Source: Bradyrhizobium sp. AZCC 1610 (GTDB lineage: Bacteria; Pseudomonadota; Alphaproteobacteria; Rhizobiales; Xanthobacteraceae). From it: a DNA stretch of 64,000 nucleotides. A program made the position numbers and the translations under genes. The notes below the pieces were generated by a model. It had not been told where the DNA came from, made no database searches, and saw nothing but the letters and a program-made list of their open reading frames with translations. Of this stretch, positions 46,928-56,188 are shown one piece after another (position 1 is the stretch's first letter; each line of letters opens with the position of its first letter). The stretch covers positions 5,923,001 to 5,987,000 of the forward strand of contig NZ_JAZHRR010000001.1 of the NCBI RefSeq assembly GCF_036924515.1, given 5' to 3'.

Positions 46928-47395
46928 TCACAGCGGGTTCTCGCTTAAGCCCGCGACATCGGCCGGGCGCGCCCCAGGCGCCGGCCAGTGGAAACGGCGC
47001 TCGCTGTCCTTGATGGCGATATCGTTGATGCTGGCCTCGCGCCGCCGCATCAGGCCGTGTTCGTCGAACTCCCATTGCTCGTTGCCGTAGGAGCGATGCC
47101 ACTGCCCGGCATCGTCGTGCCATTCATACTGGAAGCGCACGGCGATGCGGTTTTGATCGAACGCCCAGAGATCCTTGATCAGGCGATAGTCATGCTCCCT
47201 GGTCCATTTGCGGGTGAGGAAGGCTACGATCGCATCGCGTCCCTGGAAGAATTCGGAGCGGTTACGCCAGCGGCTGTCCTCGGTATAGGCCAGCGACACC
47301 CGCACCGGATCGCGCGAATTCCAGGCGTCTTCTGCCATGCGCGCCTTCTGGGCGGCGGTTTCGCGGGTGAAGGGCGGCAGCGGCGGACGCGACAT
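46928..47395 (-). CDS. DUF1348 (NTF2-like) protein
   Basis: 155 residues from the ATG at 47395, with GGAG 7 bases upstream. The sequence [20 protein letters not shown], then [20 protein letters not shown] and [20 protein letters not shown], is characteristic of DUF1348, a nuclear-transport-factor-2-like fold. No catalytic role is established. It is the first gene of an operon with the TetR gene downstream. Confidence 0.9.
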   Translation of the reverse strand: MSRPPLPPFTRETAAQKARMAEDAWNSRDPVRVSLAYTEDSRWRNRSEFFQGRDAIVAFLTRKWTREHDYRLIKDLWAFDQNRIAVRFQYEWHDDAGQWHRSYGNEQWEFDEHGLMRRREASINDIAIKDSERRFHWPAPGARPADVAGLSENPL

Positions 47396-47426
47396 GACGT
47401 TTCTCCGGGTTGACAGTCCGGCGAGA

Positions 47427-47444
47427 CTGTACCGATCGGTACAG
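47427..47444. promoter_or_regulatory. TetR operator, perfect 18-base palindrome
   Basis: CTGTACCGATCGGTACAG is its own reverse complement. It lies 32 bases upstream of the DUF1348 start, between a possible TTGACT -35 (47446-47451, minus strand) and the expected -10. Confidence 0.85.
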
Positions 47445-47462
47445 AGAGTCAATCGGCAAGAA

Positions 47463-47915
47463 TCAATCCGAAGCCAAGTCGGCCTTCATCAACTGCCGCA
47501 GCGATTTCGGGATTGGTTTCGCCCGTCCCTCGCTGATGAAGGCGACGCGCACCTCGGCCTTGACCAGCACGTCCTCCCCGCGCCGCACCTCCTGCGCCAG
47601 CGTGATGGAAGCGCCCTTCACTGCGACCGGCCATGTCACCACATCGAGCACGTCATCCATCCGCGCGGGGCGCAGGAAGTCGAGCTCCATCGAGCGCACC
47701 ACGAAGGCAAAGCCCGGTGTCTCCTCCTGCGCCTGTTCGAACAGCGCCTGCTGCGAGGCGCCCATCAGCCGCAGATGGTTGGTGCGCCCGCGCTCCATGA
47801 AGCGCAGATAGTTGGCGTGATAGACGATGCCGGAGAAATCGGTGTCCTCGTAGTAGACACGGACCTGCATGTGATGGCGGCCGTCGCGGATCTCGCCGTC
47901 GAGGTAGGGAATCAT
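47463..47915 (-). CDS. ybgC: Acyl-CoA thioesterase YbgC, Tol-Pal associated
   Basis: 150 residues. [20 protein letters not shown] (about 18-37) carries the 4-hydroxybenzoyl-CoA thioesterase signature with the catalytic aspartate. The rest of the hotdog includes [13 protein letters not shown]. YbgC is a cytoplasmic thioesterase usually found next to tolQ; here it lies 25 kb from tolQ. The ATG at 47915 overlaps the TGA of a 50-codon gene upstream. The internal ATG at 47870 is a possible shorter start. Confidence 0.93.
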   Translation of the reverse strand: MIPYLDGEIRDGRHHMQVRVYYEDTDFSGIVYHANYLRFMERGRTNHLRLMGASQQALFEQAQEETPGFAFVVRSMELDFLRPARMDDVLDVVTWPVAVKGASITLAQEVRRGEDVLVKAEVRVAFISEGRAKPIPKSLRQLMKADLASD

Positions 47916-48064
47916 TTCAAATGATTTACTTGCTCGCGAGCCAGCCTGAGAAACTCTTTCAGATCCCAAGGCACAACACGGCCCGCCTCCACGTCAGCCA
48001 TACCCTCTTCGATAAGGCTCTTGAGCACAGCGAACTTCCTAGCTTGTTCGGCGGATGAATCCAT
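47912..48064 (-). CDS. Small ParD/RHH-type antitoxin-like protein coupled to ybgC
   Basis: 50 residues on the minus strand from the ATG at 48064. The sequence (QARKFAVLKSLIEEGMADVE, then PWDLKEFLRLAREQ) resembles the C-terminal half of ParD or CopG antitoxins, where IxxGLxSGE-type helices contact a toxin. No ParE or other toxin gene is adjacent. The stop overlaps the ybgC start as ATGA. GGACC is the only weak ribosome binding site candidate. The family call is tentative. Confidence 0.55.
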   Translation of the reverse strand: MDSSAEQARKFAVLKSLIEEGMADVEAGRVVPWDLKEFLRLAREQVNHLK

Positions 48065-48131
48065 AAGGTCCAAAGTAACAGCTTTGGTACCGAATGCACA
48101 GATGGCGCAACTATTACGTTGAGCAGCAAAT

Positions 48132-49043
48132 CTACGCCACCGCCGGCCGCGCCGCCCCCAGCGTCACCAGCACGATTTCCGGGGGAACGCCGAGACGGAA
48201 CGGCATGATGCTGCAGCCGAGGCCGCCGGAGACGACGACGTCGCAGTTCATGCGGATGTGACCGTAAGCGAGTTGCTGCCCGGACGGCGAAATCGGCGAC
48301 CAGCCCAGCATCCGCACCTGGCCGCCATGGGTATGCCCGGAGAGCTGCAGCGCAACGCGCGAGGGCACGCGTTTGGCGACGTCGGGCTCATGCGCCATCA
48401 GAACCACCGGCGCGTCGTCGGTGACCTTCGCCAGCGTCGCGCCGAGGTCATCGACGCCGATGCGTTTGAGCGGCCTGAAGCGGCGCGCCGGCATATAGGC
48501 GAGTTGGTCGCCGAGACCTGCCAGCCAGAACGCATGGCCGTTCTTGCTGAGTTTCCTGGCGTCGTTCTCGTAAACCGGAATCCCGGCGGCCTCCAATGCG
48601 CGGCCTGCGCTCGGCAGTCCCTGCCCTTCGCGCTGCACGGTCTTGTCTTCCCACCAGTCGTGATTGCCGAGCACCGCGTGCACGCCGAGCGGCGCTTTCA
48701 GGCCGGCCAGCACGGCGGCCCATTCGGCATCGGGAATGAAGCGGGTCACCTTGCGGTGTCCGGCCACATAGTCGCCGAGCATGACGACGATGTCAGGCTT
48801 GAGCGCATTGGTGCGTTCGACGATCTCCTGGATATGATCGAGCGACATCCAGGGATCGCAGGCGTGGAGATCGGCGATGGCGGCGATCCTGAGCTTGAGC
48901 CCTGCCGGCCACTGCGGCGGTGAGATGTTGTACCGCACGACGCGAAGCCGGACGACCGGCGCGCTGAATCCGTAAGCGGTGGTCGAGACGCCGAGCGCGC
49001 CCAATCCACCCATGGCTTTCAGAAAATGACGGCGAGTTAACAT
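48132..49043 (-). CDS. Tat-exported calcineurin-like metallophosphoesterase
   Basis: 303 residues from the ATG at 49043. The twin-arginine motif TRRHFLKAM starts at residue 3. All metallophosphoesterase motifs are present: DLHACD, GDYVAG, GNHDWW and GHTHGGQ. Proteins of this group act in the periplasm or at the outer face of the inner membrane, often on phospholipid-type or UDP-sugar substrates (YkuE/YaeI-like). It lies between ruvB and ybgC on the same strand. Confidence 0.92.
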   Translation of the reverse strand: MLTRRHFLKAMGGLGALGVSTTAYGFSAPVVRLRVVRYNISPPQWPAGLKLRIAAIADLHACDPWMSLDHIQEIVERTNALKPDIVVMLGDYVAGHRKVTRFIPDAEWAAVLAGLKAPLGVHAVLGNHDWWEDKTVQREGQGLPSAGRALEAAGIPVYENDARKLSKNGHAFWLAGLGDQLAYMPARRFRPLKRIGVDDLGATLAKVTDDAPVVLMAHEPDVAKRVPSRVALQLSGHTHGGQVRMLGWSPISPSGQQLAYGHIRMNCDVVVSGGLGCSIMPFRLGVPPEIVLVTLGAARPAVA

Positions 49044-49218
49044 GTGATCCAATCGTGATGCATCGCAAACATGGTGGCGGATTGAGCCCGAATTGCGGTG
49101 CGTTTGTGCAGAACGTCAGCAGCCCTCCAGCAGCTTCTCACCAGCGGTTCTGCCCCACCAGCGCGCCTTCAGTTCATTGGGCGCACGGTAACACCAGACG
49201 CCGCCGAGGATGTCACAA

Positions 49219-49241
49219 GCCGGCCGTCGGAGGCGGCCGGC
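49219..49241 (-). terminator. Hairpin downstream of ruvB
   Basis: GCCGGCCG (49219-49226) and CGGCCGGC (49234-49241) form an 8-base-pair GC stem about 53 bases after the ruvB stop. The T tract is short, so confidence is limited. Confidence 0.4.
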
Positions 49242-49293
49242 AAGTTCAGTATCTGCCCTTAGTGCGTGTTTGCCGCGACCCGGTTCGAAGCGA

Positions 49294-50343
49294 TCAATCG
49301 TCGCTGTCGCCGTTGCCGAACAACCCGAACTGCGCAGGATCGCGGGCGGGCTCGGCGAGGCCGAGATGCCGGAAGGCGTGCGAGGTCAGGAGCCTACCCC
49401 GCGGGGTGCGCTGCAAATAGCCGCACTGGATCAGGAACGGCTCGATGATGTCCTCGATAGCATCGCGCGGCTCCGACAGCGCCGCCGCCATGGTCTCGAC
49501 GCCGACCGGACCGCCACCGTAGTTCAGCGCGATCGTCGTGAGATAGCGCCGGTCCATGGCATCCAGGCCTGCGGCATCGACCTCCAGCGCGCTCAGCGCG
49601 TGGTCGGCGATGGCGCGGTCGATGGAGCTTGCGTCCGCGGCAGAAGCAAAGTCCCGCACGCGGCGCAGCAGGCGGCCGGCGATACGGGGCGTGCCGCGGG
49701 CGCGGCGCGCGATCTCGTTGGCGCCATCAGGCGTCATGCCGATGTTGAGCACACGGGCACCGCGGGTGACAATCTTTTCCAGTTCCTCCTCGGTGTAGAA
49801 ATTCAAGCGAACCGGAATGCCGAAACGGTCGCGCAGCGGATTGGTCAATAGCCCGGCGCGGGTGGTGGCACCGACGAGGGTGAATTTGGCGAGATCGATC
49901 TTGACCGAGCGTGCCGCAGGTCCCTCGCCGATGATGAGGTCGAGCTGGAAATCCTCCATCGCGGGATAGAGCACTTCCTCGACCGCCGGGCTAAGGCGAT
50001 GGATCTCGTCTATAAACAGGACGTCGCGCTCTTCGAGATTGGTCAGCAGCGCGGCGAGATCGCCGGCCTTGGCAATGACGGGACCGGACGTCGCGCGGAA
50101 ACCGACGCCGAGTTCGCGCGCCACGATCTGCGCCAGCGTGGTCTTGCCGAGGCCCGGGGGACCGACGAACAGCACGTGATCCAGTGCCTCGCCCCGCTTG
50201 CGCGCGGCCTCGATGAAGATCGAGAGATTCTTGCGCGCCTGCGCCTGACCGACGAATTCAGAGAGCAGTTGCGGCCGCAGCGCGGTGTCACCGACATCGT
50301 CGGAACGGCGCTCGGGGGTGACGATGCGGGAGGGGGTGTTCAC
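49294..50343 (-). CDS. ruvB: Holliday junction branch migration ATPase RuvB
   Basis: 349 residues from a GTG start overlapping the stop of the deaminase gene as GTGA. Walker A is GPPGLGKT (61-68), Walker B FIDEIHRL, sensor 1 VGATTRAG and the C-terminal winged helix ends NPxQFGLFG-like. With RuvA it drives branch migration. The usual ruvA-ruvB adjacency is broken by a membrane protein gene, a scar and a deaminase gene. Confidence 0.97.
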   Translation of the reverse strand: MNTPSRIVTPERRSDDVGDTALRPQLLSEFVGQAQARKNLSIFIEAARKRGEALDHVLFVGPPGLGKTTLAQIVARELGVGFRATSGPVIAKAGDLAALLTNLEERDVLFIDEIHRLSPAVEEVLYPAMEDFQLDLIIGEGPAARSVKIDLAKFTLVGATTRAGLLTNPLRDRFGIPVRLNFYTEEELEKIVTRGARVLNIGMTPDGANEIARRARGTPRIAGRLLRRVRDFASAADASSIDRAIADHALSALEVDAAGLDAMDRRYLTTIALNYGGGPVGVETMAAALSEPRDAIEDIIEPFLIQCGYLQRTPRGRLLTSHAFRHLGLAEPARDPAQFGLFGNGDSDD

Positions 50344-50759
50344 CCGTTGCCCCTCCGGTACTTGTTCGGCAAAAGCTCGCCGATGGTGACGACCTTCGGC
50401 TCGCGGCCATTGTCGGGAACGATGACCCGCGCCTTTGCATCGTAATCATGGATCAGCTCGCGACAGATGCCGCAGGGCGATACCACGGCGATACTGCCGG
50501 GCTCGTCCGGCTTGGGATGGCGCACGGCGACGATGGTCTCAATGCCGCGATCGCCGGTTTCGGTGATGGCGCGCCCAATGGCGATCGCCTCCGCGCAGAC
50601 GGCGATCCGGCCGATATAGGCATCGATATTCACGCCAGTGACGATGCGGCCGTCGCGGGTGCGCATCGCAGCGCCGACCTCCTGCCACTTGTTGCGATAA
50701 CGCGGCCTGATCGCGTCAATCGCGGCGGCAATTAGTTCCTGGTCTTTCTCGCTCAACAT
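50340..50759 (-). CDS. Cytidine deaminase-like protein
   Basis: 139 residues. Zinc ligands and catalytic glutamate are in CAEA (Cys55, Glu57) and PCGICRE (Cys96, Cys99). The fold is that of tetrameric CDA or blasticidin-S deaminase. It converts a free cytosine nucleoside or an analogue; the choice cannot be made from sequence. It overlaps the ruvB start, so it is translated upstream of RuvB in the same message. Confidence 0.9.
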   Translation of the reverse strand: MLSEKDQELIAAAIDAIRPRYRNKWQEVGAAMRTRDGRIVTGVNIDAYIGRIAVCAEAIAIGRAITETGDRGIETIVAVRHPKPDEPGSIAVVSPCGICRELIHDYDAKARVIVPDNGREPKVVTIGELLPNKYRRGNG

Positions 50760-50800
50760 GGCAGCAACGCATTCCTTCGACAGTCAGTCGCGAACATAGT

Positions 50801-50890
50801 CTATTTCGCCAGTTCCTTCAGTCCCGGCGCGGTATCGCCGACACCGTTGGATCGGCGCCCGGGCGTGACAATGCGGGAGGATGTGATCAT
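50801..50890 (-). pseudogene. Scar: ruvB N-terminus fused to ruvA C-terminus
   Basis: A 29-codon frame from ATG at 50890, overlapping the stop of the membrane protein gene as ATGA. Its start SSRIVTPGRRSNGVGDTA matches the RuvB N-terminus [18 protein letters not shown], and its end GLKELAK plus stop matches the RuvA C-terminus exactly. It is a remnant of the old ruvA/ruvB junction, in fused form, left when genes were inserted here. It could still be translated as a short peptide. Confidence 0.8.
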
Positions 50891-51381
50891 GCCGCGACCT
50901 GGTTAGCGGTCCGGCGGCGGAATGGCCACAGGAGCGTGTTGCAGATCAGCCAGCTCAGTATCGCGGCACCAGTATGCAGGACCAGGAATATCGATAACCC
51001 TTCCCAGGCAGGCGGACCGGCGCGTTTCACCATCATAAAAACGGTGTACGCCACGGTGACGAATAGCGACCCAAAAAAGATCGGCCGGAAGGGCACCATT
51101 CCGTCCCGTGATGCGGCTTGAGCGATCGAAGCCACGAAGGCCAGGAACAGCGCCTGCACACCGCCGGCAATATAGGAAGCTACCGCAAAAACGCCGAACG
51201 TCCGCAGATAGATCGAGGCGTTGTAGCTCGTGGCAGGTTGACCTTGCCCGAAAATCAATGCCGTTCCCCACAGCACCAGGAAACCGAGCGGCGGGCCGGC
51301 GGCGAGAAAGATCAGGAACACCAGCGCCGTCTTCGGTGTAAATCCCACCGCGGCGCTCACGTTATCGGCCGCGCTACTCAC
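50887..51381 (-). CDS. Hypothetical four-helix membrane protein inserted after ruvA
   Basis: 164 residues from a GTG start overlapping the ruvA stop as GTGA. Four hydrophobic helices are visible: [57 protein letters not shown] and [21 protein letters not shown] do not recognise the family. Its position inside the ruv cluster and the coupling to ruvA suggest it rides on the ruv message. Function unknown. Confidence 0.8.
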   Translation of the reverse strand: MSSAADNVSAAVGFTPKTALVFLIFLAAGPPLGFLVLWGTALIFGQGQPATSYNASIYLRTFGVFAVASYIAGGVQALFLAFVASIAQAASRDGMVPFRPIFFGSLFVTVAYTVFMMVKRAGPPAWEGLSIFLVLHTGAAILSWLICNTLLWPFRRRTANQVAA

Positions 51382-51995
51382 TTCGCCAGCTCCTTTAAGC
51401 CCAGCCGGATAAGCTGCGCAGTCTCGGCTTTCTCACCGGCGCTGCGCGAGGCGGCGGCGATGGCGGCTGCCGCCTGCGGCTGACCGTAGCCGAGATTGAC
51501 CAGCGCGGAAATCGCGTCGGTGACCGGGCGTGGCGCGCGGTGATCGTCGACCGCGCCGGCGAGATGCACCACGGCGGGATCGACATTGGCGAATGCAGGC
51601 GCCTTGTCCTTCAACTCGCTGACGATGCGCTCGGCGACTTTCGGGCCGACGCCGGGCGTGCGCGATACCGCGGCCTTGTCGCGCAGCGCAATGGCGTTGG
51701 CGAGTTCGGCCGGCGGCAGCGTCGAGAGCACCGCGAGTGCTACCTTGGCGCCGACGCCCTGCACGGTCTGCAGCAGGCGAAACCATTCGCGCTCGACGTC
51801 GCTGCGGAAGCCGAACAGCTTGATCTGGTCCTCGCGGACATAGGTTTCGATGGAGAGCACCGCCGCGTCACCCGGCGACGGCAGCGCCTGCAGCGTGCGC
51901 GACGAGCAATGCACCTGATAGCCGACGCCGCCGACGTCGAGGATCACGTAGTCCTCGCCGTAGGAATCGATCAGGCCTTTCAGTTTACCGATCAT
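51378..51995 (-). CDS. ruvA: Holliday junction DNA helicase RuvA
   Basis: 205 residues. The OB-fold domain is [20 protein letters not shown], the helix-hairpin-helix motifs contain [13 protein letters not shown] and [12 protein letters not shown], and domain III ends GLKELAK. It recognises the Holliday junction and loads RuvB. The start overlaps ruvC by 4 bases. Confidence 0.96.
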   Translation of the reverse strand: MIGKLKGLIDSYGEDYVILDVGGVGYQVHCSSRTLQALPSPGDAAVLSIETYVREDQIKLFGFRSDVEREWFRLLQTVQGVGAKVALAVLSTLPPAELANAIALRDKAAVSRTPGVGPKVAERIVSELKDKAPAFANVDPAVVHLAGAVDDHRAPRPVTDAISALVNLGYGQPQAAAAIAAASRSAGEKAETAQLIRLGLKELAK

Positions 51996-52519
51996 AGGCT
52001 CGCTACCTTCAGCCGCAGCGCCGCGCTGCCGCGGTGATGGGCGTGCGTGATGGCAATCGCGAGCGCGTCGGCGGCGTCAGGGGATTTCGGCTCGGCCTTC
52101 GGCAGCAATATCTTCAGCATCACAGCGATCTGGTTCTTGTCGGCATGTCCCGCGCCGACCACGGTCTTCTTGACCTGATTGGGCGCATATTCCGCAACCG
52201 ATATGCCGAACATCGCGGGCGCCAGCATGGCGACGCCGCGGGCCTGGCCGAGTTTCAGCGTGGCGACGCCGTCCTTGTTGACAAAAGTCTGTTCGACCGC
52301 GGCCTCCGCCGGCCTGAAGTCGCCGAGGACTGCGGCAAGCCCTTCATGGATCGCCAGCAGGCGGCTGGCCAGCGGCAGACCGTCCGGCGGCTCCACCGAA
52401 CCGCAGCCGATGAAGACAAGCCGGTTGCCCTCGGTCTCGATCACGCCCCAGCCGGTGCGGCGCAGGCCAGGGTCGATGCCGATGATCCGGACGGGTTGGC
52501 GAATCGGTGGGGGTGTCAT
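51992..52519 (-). CDS. ruvC: Holliday junction resolvase RuvC
   Basis: 175 residues from the ATG at 52519. The catalytic acids are seen in [14 protein letters not shown] (Asp16), [10 protein letters not shown] and [16 protein letters not shown]. It nicks the junction symmetrically after RuvAB has positioned it. The upstream open frame to 52726 runs through a repeat element and is not used. It is 210 bases downstream of yebC. Confidence 0.96.
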   Translation of the reverse strand: MTPPPIRQPVRIIGIDPGLRRTGWGVIETEGNRLVFIGCGSVEPPDGLPLASRLLAIHEGLAAVLGDFRPAEAAVEQTFVNKDGVATLKLGQARGVAMLAPAMFGISVAEYAPNQVKKTVVGAGHADKNQIAVMLKILLPKAEPKSPDAADALAIAITHAHHRGSAALRLKVASL

Positions 52520-52591
52520 GGCGTAGTGATAACGCCAGAGCCGGGTGAACGAAACATAAAGAGAACGGAAATCCCCTGGATGAGGCTGGCC

Positions 52592-52720
52592 GTGCCCCGG
52601 ACGCGGCGCGACACGAAGTGACGCGACGCAGAGCCGGGGCCCATCTATCCGCACGGTACCCAGCAGCATGGGTCCCGGCTCTGCGGAGCAGCGTTGCACG
52701 CTGCACCGCGTCCGGGACAT
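52592..52720. repeat. Repeat element, family R7, copy a
   Basis: CGTGCCCCGGACGCGG at the left and CCGCGTCCGGGACA at the right are nearly complementary, with CAGAGCCGGGGCCCAT and ATGGGTCCCGGCTCTG inside. It separates yebC from ruvC. Confidence 0.8.
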
Positions 52721-52729
52721 GAACATTCC

Positions 52730-53476
52730 CTACCCGCCCATCTTCGCCATCAGCGCGTCGGAAATCTCGAAATTGGCGTAGACGTTCTGGACGTCGTCGT
52801 GCTCGTTGAGGAGGTCCATCAGCTTCAACAGCTTCTCGCCGGTCTCGTCGTCGACGGCGACCGTATTCTGCGGCTTCCAGGTCAGCGCTGCCTTGCGGGC
52901 TTCGCCGAATTTCGCCTCCAGTGCCTTCGCAACCTCGCGAAAGGTTTCCTGCGAGGCGTAGATCTCGTGGCCGCTTTCGCTGGATACCACGTCGTCGGCG
53001 CCGGCCTCGATTGCGGCCTCCAGCATCGCATCGTCGGAGGCTGTGCTGGCATCATATTCTATGATGCCGGTGTGGTCGAACATGAAGGCGACCGAGCCGG
53101 TTTCGCCGAGATTGCCGCCGGACTTGGCGAAGAAGGAGCGGATGTCGGACGCGGCGCGGTTGCGGTTATCCGTCAGCGCCTCGACGATCACGGCCACCCC
53201 GCCGGGGCCGTAGCCCTCGTAGCGGATTTCGTCGTAGCTCTCGCTGTCGCCGCCGGTCGCCTTCTTGATGGCGCGCTCGATATTGTCCTTCGGCATGTTC
53301 TCCTGGCGCGCCGCGATCACGGCCGCGCGCAGCCGCGGATTCATGGCCGGGTCCGGGGTTCCGAGCTTGGCCGCCACCGTGATTTCCCGCGCCAGCTTGC
53401 CGAACAGTTTCGACCTCTGGGCATCCTGCTTGCCCTTGCGGTGCATGATGTTCTTGAATTGGGAATGGCCGGCCAT
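52730..53476 (-). CDS. yebC: YebC/PmpR family translation-linked or DNA-binding protein
   Basis: 248 residues. The highly conserved start [20 protein letters not shown] is present, followed by [14 protein letters not shown] and [20 protein letters not shown]. YebC was long called a transcription regulator; recent work assigns family members a role at ribosomes stalled on proline stretches. It precedes ruvC as in many proteobacteria. Confidence 0.95.
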   Translation of the reverse strand: MAGHSQFKNIMHRKGKQDAQRSKLFGKLAREITVAAKLGTPDPAMNPRLRAAVIAARQENMPKDNIERAIKKATGGDSESYDEIRYEGYGPGGVAVIVEALTDNRNRAASDIRSFFAKSGGNLGETGSVAFMFDHTGIIEYDASTASDDAMLEAAIEAGADDVVSSESGHEIYASQETFREVAKALEAKFGEARKAALTWKPQNTVAVDDETGEKLLKLMDLLNEHDDVQNVYANFEISDALMAKMGG

Positions 53477-53678
53477 GCAGGGGTCTCTTGGATTCGTCCG
53501 GAGGGGCTGTGGGGTGAAAGCGCGGCCTTATAGGCCGGCAATCGGGCAAAATCAAAGATTTGCAGCCGATTCGGGTATGGTGGTACTACCGCGCGCCGAA
53601 ATATCAGGCAGTTGTTAACCATGACTTCATGCTCGGATGAGAGGATTTCGCAACCGCCCTCAACCTCCAAGAGACCCC

Positions 53679-55436
53679 ATGGCGTTCGGTTTGTTCAAAA
53701 AGCAGGTACCGGAAGCGGTTGCGCCTGCCGCTGAAGCCAAGGTTCCGCAGGCCCCGGCCGTCAGCACCGAGGGCGATTCGGCCAAGGCAATCCTTGAGCT
53801 GCTGGAGCTCGAACTTGGCGCGATGATCCGCCAACTCGAGCGCGCGGCCAATTCGGTCGCCGGCGGCGCCGAGGCCACCGCGGCGACGCTCTCCACCATC
53901 CGCCGGCGCACCGATGCCCTGACCAGCCGGACCACCGCCGCACAGGGCACGGCGACGACCTTTTCGCAAGCCGCCGACAAGTTCACCCAGTCGGCGCAGG
54001 GGATCGGCTCGCAGGTCCGCGACGCCGGCAAGCTCGCCGATCAGGCCAGCGACGCCGCCCGCGAAGCCAGCGCCAATGTCGACCGCTTGAGGGAATCATC
54101 GGCGGCAATCGGCAATGTCGTCAACCTGATCGCGCAGATCGCACGGCAGACCACGCTGCTGGCGCTCAATTCCACCATCGAGGCCGCACGCGCCGGCGAG
54201 GCCGGACGTGGTTTCGCCGTGGTCGCCACCGAGGTGAAGGCGCTCGCGGTGCAGACCCAGAACGCCACCGAGGAAATCACCAAGAAGATCGACGCGCTGC
54301 AGCGCGACGCCGCGGGCTCGGTCGATGCCGTGCATCGCATCTCGCAGGCGATCGAAGCGATCCGCCCGGTGTTCGACAACGTCAACGGCGCGGTTGCCGA
54401 GCAGAACGCGACAACAGGCGAAATGGCCGACAATGCGGCTTCCGCTTCCAGCTTCATCGCATCGGTCGGCGACAGCGCTACCGAAATCGACAGCGCGACC
54501 AAGGAAGCCGAAGCCCATGGCGAAAGCGTCGCCAAGGCCGGGCGGGCCGTCACCTCCTTTGCGCAGAAGCTCAAGGCGCGTTGCGCGGTGCTGCTGCGCC
54601 AGGGAGAAAAAGAAGGCGACCGCAAGGAGCGCCGCAAGGACGAAAGGCTGCCCTGCAGCCTCAAGATCGAAATTGCCGCCCCGCGCGGGGCGATATCAGC
54701 ACCGGTCTACGAAATTTCCATGGGTGGCATTCTGGTCAGCGGGGCAGACGCGGAAGCGCTGGCGCAGGGCCAGAGCTTCAACGCGACGCTGCAGGATATC
54801 GGCGCCTGCCGGATTCGCATTGTCCAGCGGTCGAAGGCCGGCACGCACGCGCAGTTCGAAAGGCCGGATGCGGCGCTGACGGAGAAGATCGAAGACAAAT
54901 TATGGTCGATCCAGGACGACAATACCGAGGCCGTCACCCGCGCGATGGAAGCCGGCGCTGCGTTGAAGAAGATTTTTGAGAACGGCGTCGATAGCGGCGC
55001 CATCTCGATGGAAGACATGTTCGACACCAACTATATCGAAATACCGGGCAGTAACCCGGTGCAGTACCGCACCAAAATCCTGGACTGGGCCGACCGCGCC
55101 CTGCCGCCGTTTCAGGAAGCGTTCCTCGCCAAGGACAAGCGGATGGCATTCTGCGCCATGATCGACACCAACGGCTACCTGCCGGTGCACAACAAGATCT
55201 ATTCGCACCCGCAGCGGCCGGGCGACGTTACCTGGAACACCGCCAACAGCCGCAACCGCCGCATCTTCAACGATGCGGCCGGGCTTGCCGCCGGGCGCAA
55301 CCAGCGCGCCTATCTGATCCAGAGCTACGCCCGCGACATGGGCAACGGCAACACCGTGATGATGCGCGAAATCGACGTGCCGATCCGCGTCAAAGGCCGC
55401 CATTGGGGCGGCTTCCGCACGGCCTACAGGCTGTAG
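53679..55436 (+). CDS. Chemoreceptor-like protein with PilZ (c-di-GMP) domain
   Basis: 585 residues from the ATG at 53679. A soluble methyl-accepting signalling domain (tip [20 protein letters not shown]) covers about residues 40-300. A PilZ domain follows near 325-410 with RKDER (RxxxR) and [11 protein letters not shown], where the usual D/N before S is replaced by E. The C-terminal 150 residues ([15 protein letters not shown], TRNxRIFND-like part) form a conserved module common in alphaproteobacterial receptors. There is no membrane helix. Binding of c-di-GMP is plausible but the motif is not perfect. Confidence 0.87.
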   Translation: MAFGLFKKQVPEAVAPAAEAKVPQAPAVSTEGDSAKAILELLELELGAMIRQLERAANSVAGGAEATAATLSTIRRRTDALTSRTTAAQGTATTFSQAADKFTQSAQGIGSQVRDAGKLADQASDAAREASANVDRLRESSAAIGNVVNLIAQIARQTTLLALNSTIEAARAGEAGRGFAVVATEVKALAVQTQNATEEITKKIDALQRDAAGSVDAVHRISQAIEAIRPVFDNVNGAVAEQNATTGEMADNAASASSFIASVGDSATEIDSATKEAEAHGESVAKAGRAVTSFAQKLKARCAVLLRQGEKEGDRKERRKDERLPCSLKIEIAAPRGAISAPVYEISMGGILVSGADAEALAQGQSFNATLQDIGACRIRIVQRSKAGTHAQFERPDAALTEKIEDKLWSIQDDNTEAVTRAMEAGAALKKIFENGVDSGAISMEDMFDTNYIEIPGSNPVQYRTKILDWADRALPPFQEAFLAKDKRMAFCAMIDTNGYLPVHNKIYSHPQRPGDVTWNTANSRNRRIFNDAAGLAAGRNQRAYLIQSYARDMGNGNTVMMREIDVPIRVKGRHWGGFRTAYRL

Positions 55437-55672
55437 CCACACTCACCTTGCGGACACGCTCGCATTCAGTCGCGCGCGACGGCGCCGAAGGCTGCGCTGA
55501 AACTGCGCAGTGAAGCGGATGCGCATATCGCGCCTTCGCTTTGAACCTTCCTTGTTCGAACTGGTTGATAGGCAGGCTTGAAACCGCGGCTGGTCCCTCA
55601 GCGCGAAAGGTCAAGCAGGCTGGCCCGTCCCGCGCACCATCGGCGCGCCAGCCCAGGCAGGCGGAGATCAAC

Positions 55673-56188
55673 ATGGCGCGATCTGGCACAGCAAAGCGGG
55701 TAACGCGGACTGCCTCGGTGCCGGAGAAAATTCCGATCCGGCTAACCGTCAACGGCAACCAGATGGAACTCAGGGTCGCGCCGTGGACGACGCTACTGGA
55801 TGCGCTACGCGACCATCTCGACCTGACCGGCACCAAGAAGGGCTGCGACCACGGACAATGCGGCGCCTGCACCGTTCTCGTCGACGGACGGCGGATCAAT
55901 TCCTGCCTGACGCTGGCGGTGATGAAGGAAGGCGCCGAGATCATCACCATCGAGGGCCTTGCGCGCAACGGCGAGCTGCATCCGCTGCAGCAGGCCTTCA
56001 TCGATCAGGATGCGTTTCAGTGCGGCTACTGCACGTCGGGACAGATCTGCTCGGCCGCCGGGCTGCTCGCCGAGGGCAAGGCAAGAACGCCCAACGAGAT
56101 CCGCGAACTGATGAGCGGCAACATCTGCCGCTGCGGCGCCTATCCGAACATCGTGGCGGCGATCCTGCAGGCGATGGAGCAATCATGA
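55673..56188 (+). CDS. paoA: Aldehyde oxidoreductase small [2Fe-2S] subunit (PaoA type)
   Basis: 171 residues. The plant-type cluster is [20 protein letters not shown] with a fourth Cys in NSCLTL, and the second cluster is in [11 protein letters not shown] and GNICRCGAY. The N-terminal 20 residues are basic and contain no clear Tat motif (AKRVTRTA only). GGAG precedes the ATG at 55673. The stop overlaps the start of the FAD subunit as ATGA, the standard molybdenum hydroxylase operon. Confidence 0.9.
   Translation: MARSGTAKRVTRTASVPEKIPIRLTVNGNQMELRVAPWTTLLDALRDHLDLTGTKKGCDHGQCGACTVLVDGRRINSCLTLAVMKEGAEIITIEGLARNGELHPLQQAFIDQDAFQCGYCTSGQICSAAGLLAEGKARTPNEIRELMSGNICRCGAYPNIVAAILQAMEQS

Noticed and set aside
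22363..47462. Prophage or integrative element
   Set aside because: No integrase, transposase, tRNA attachment site or phage structural genes; composition resembles the flanks.
52520..52726. Upstream extension of ruvC
   Set aside because: The extension consists of repeat R7a sequence; the ATG at 52519 gives the normal RuvC length.
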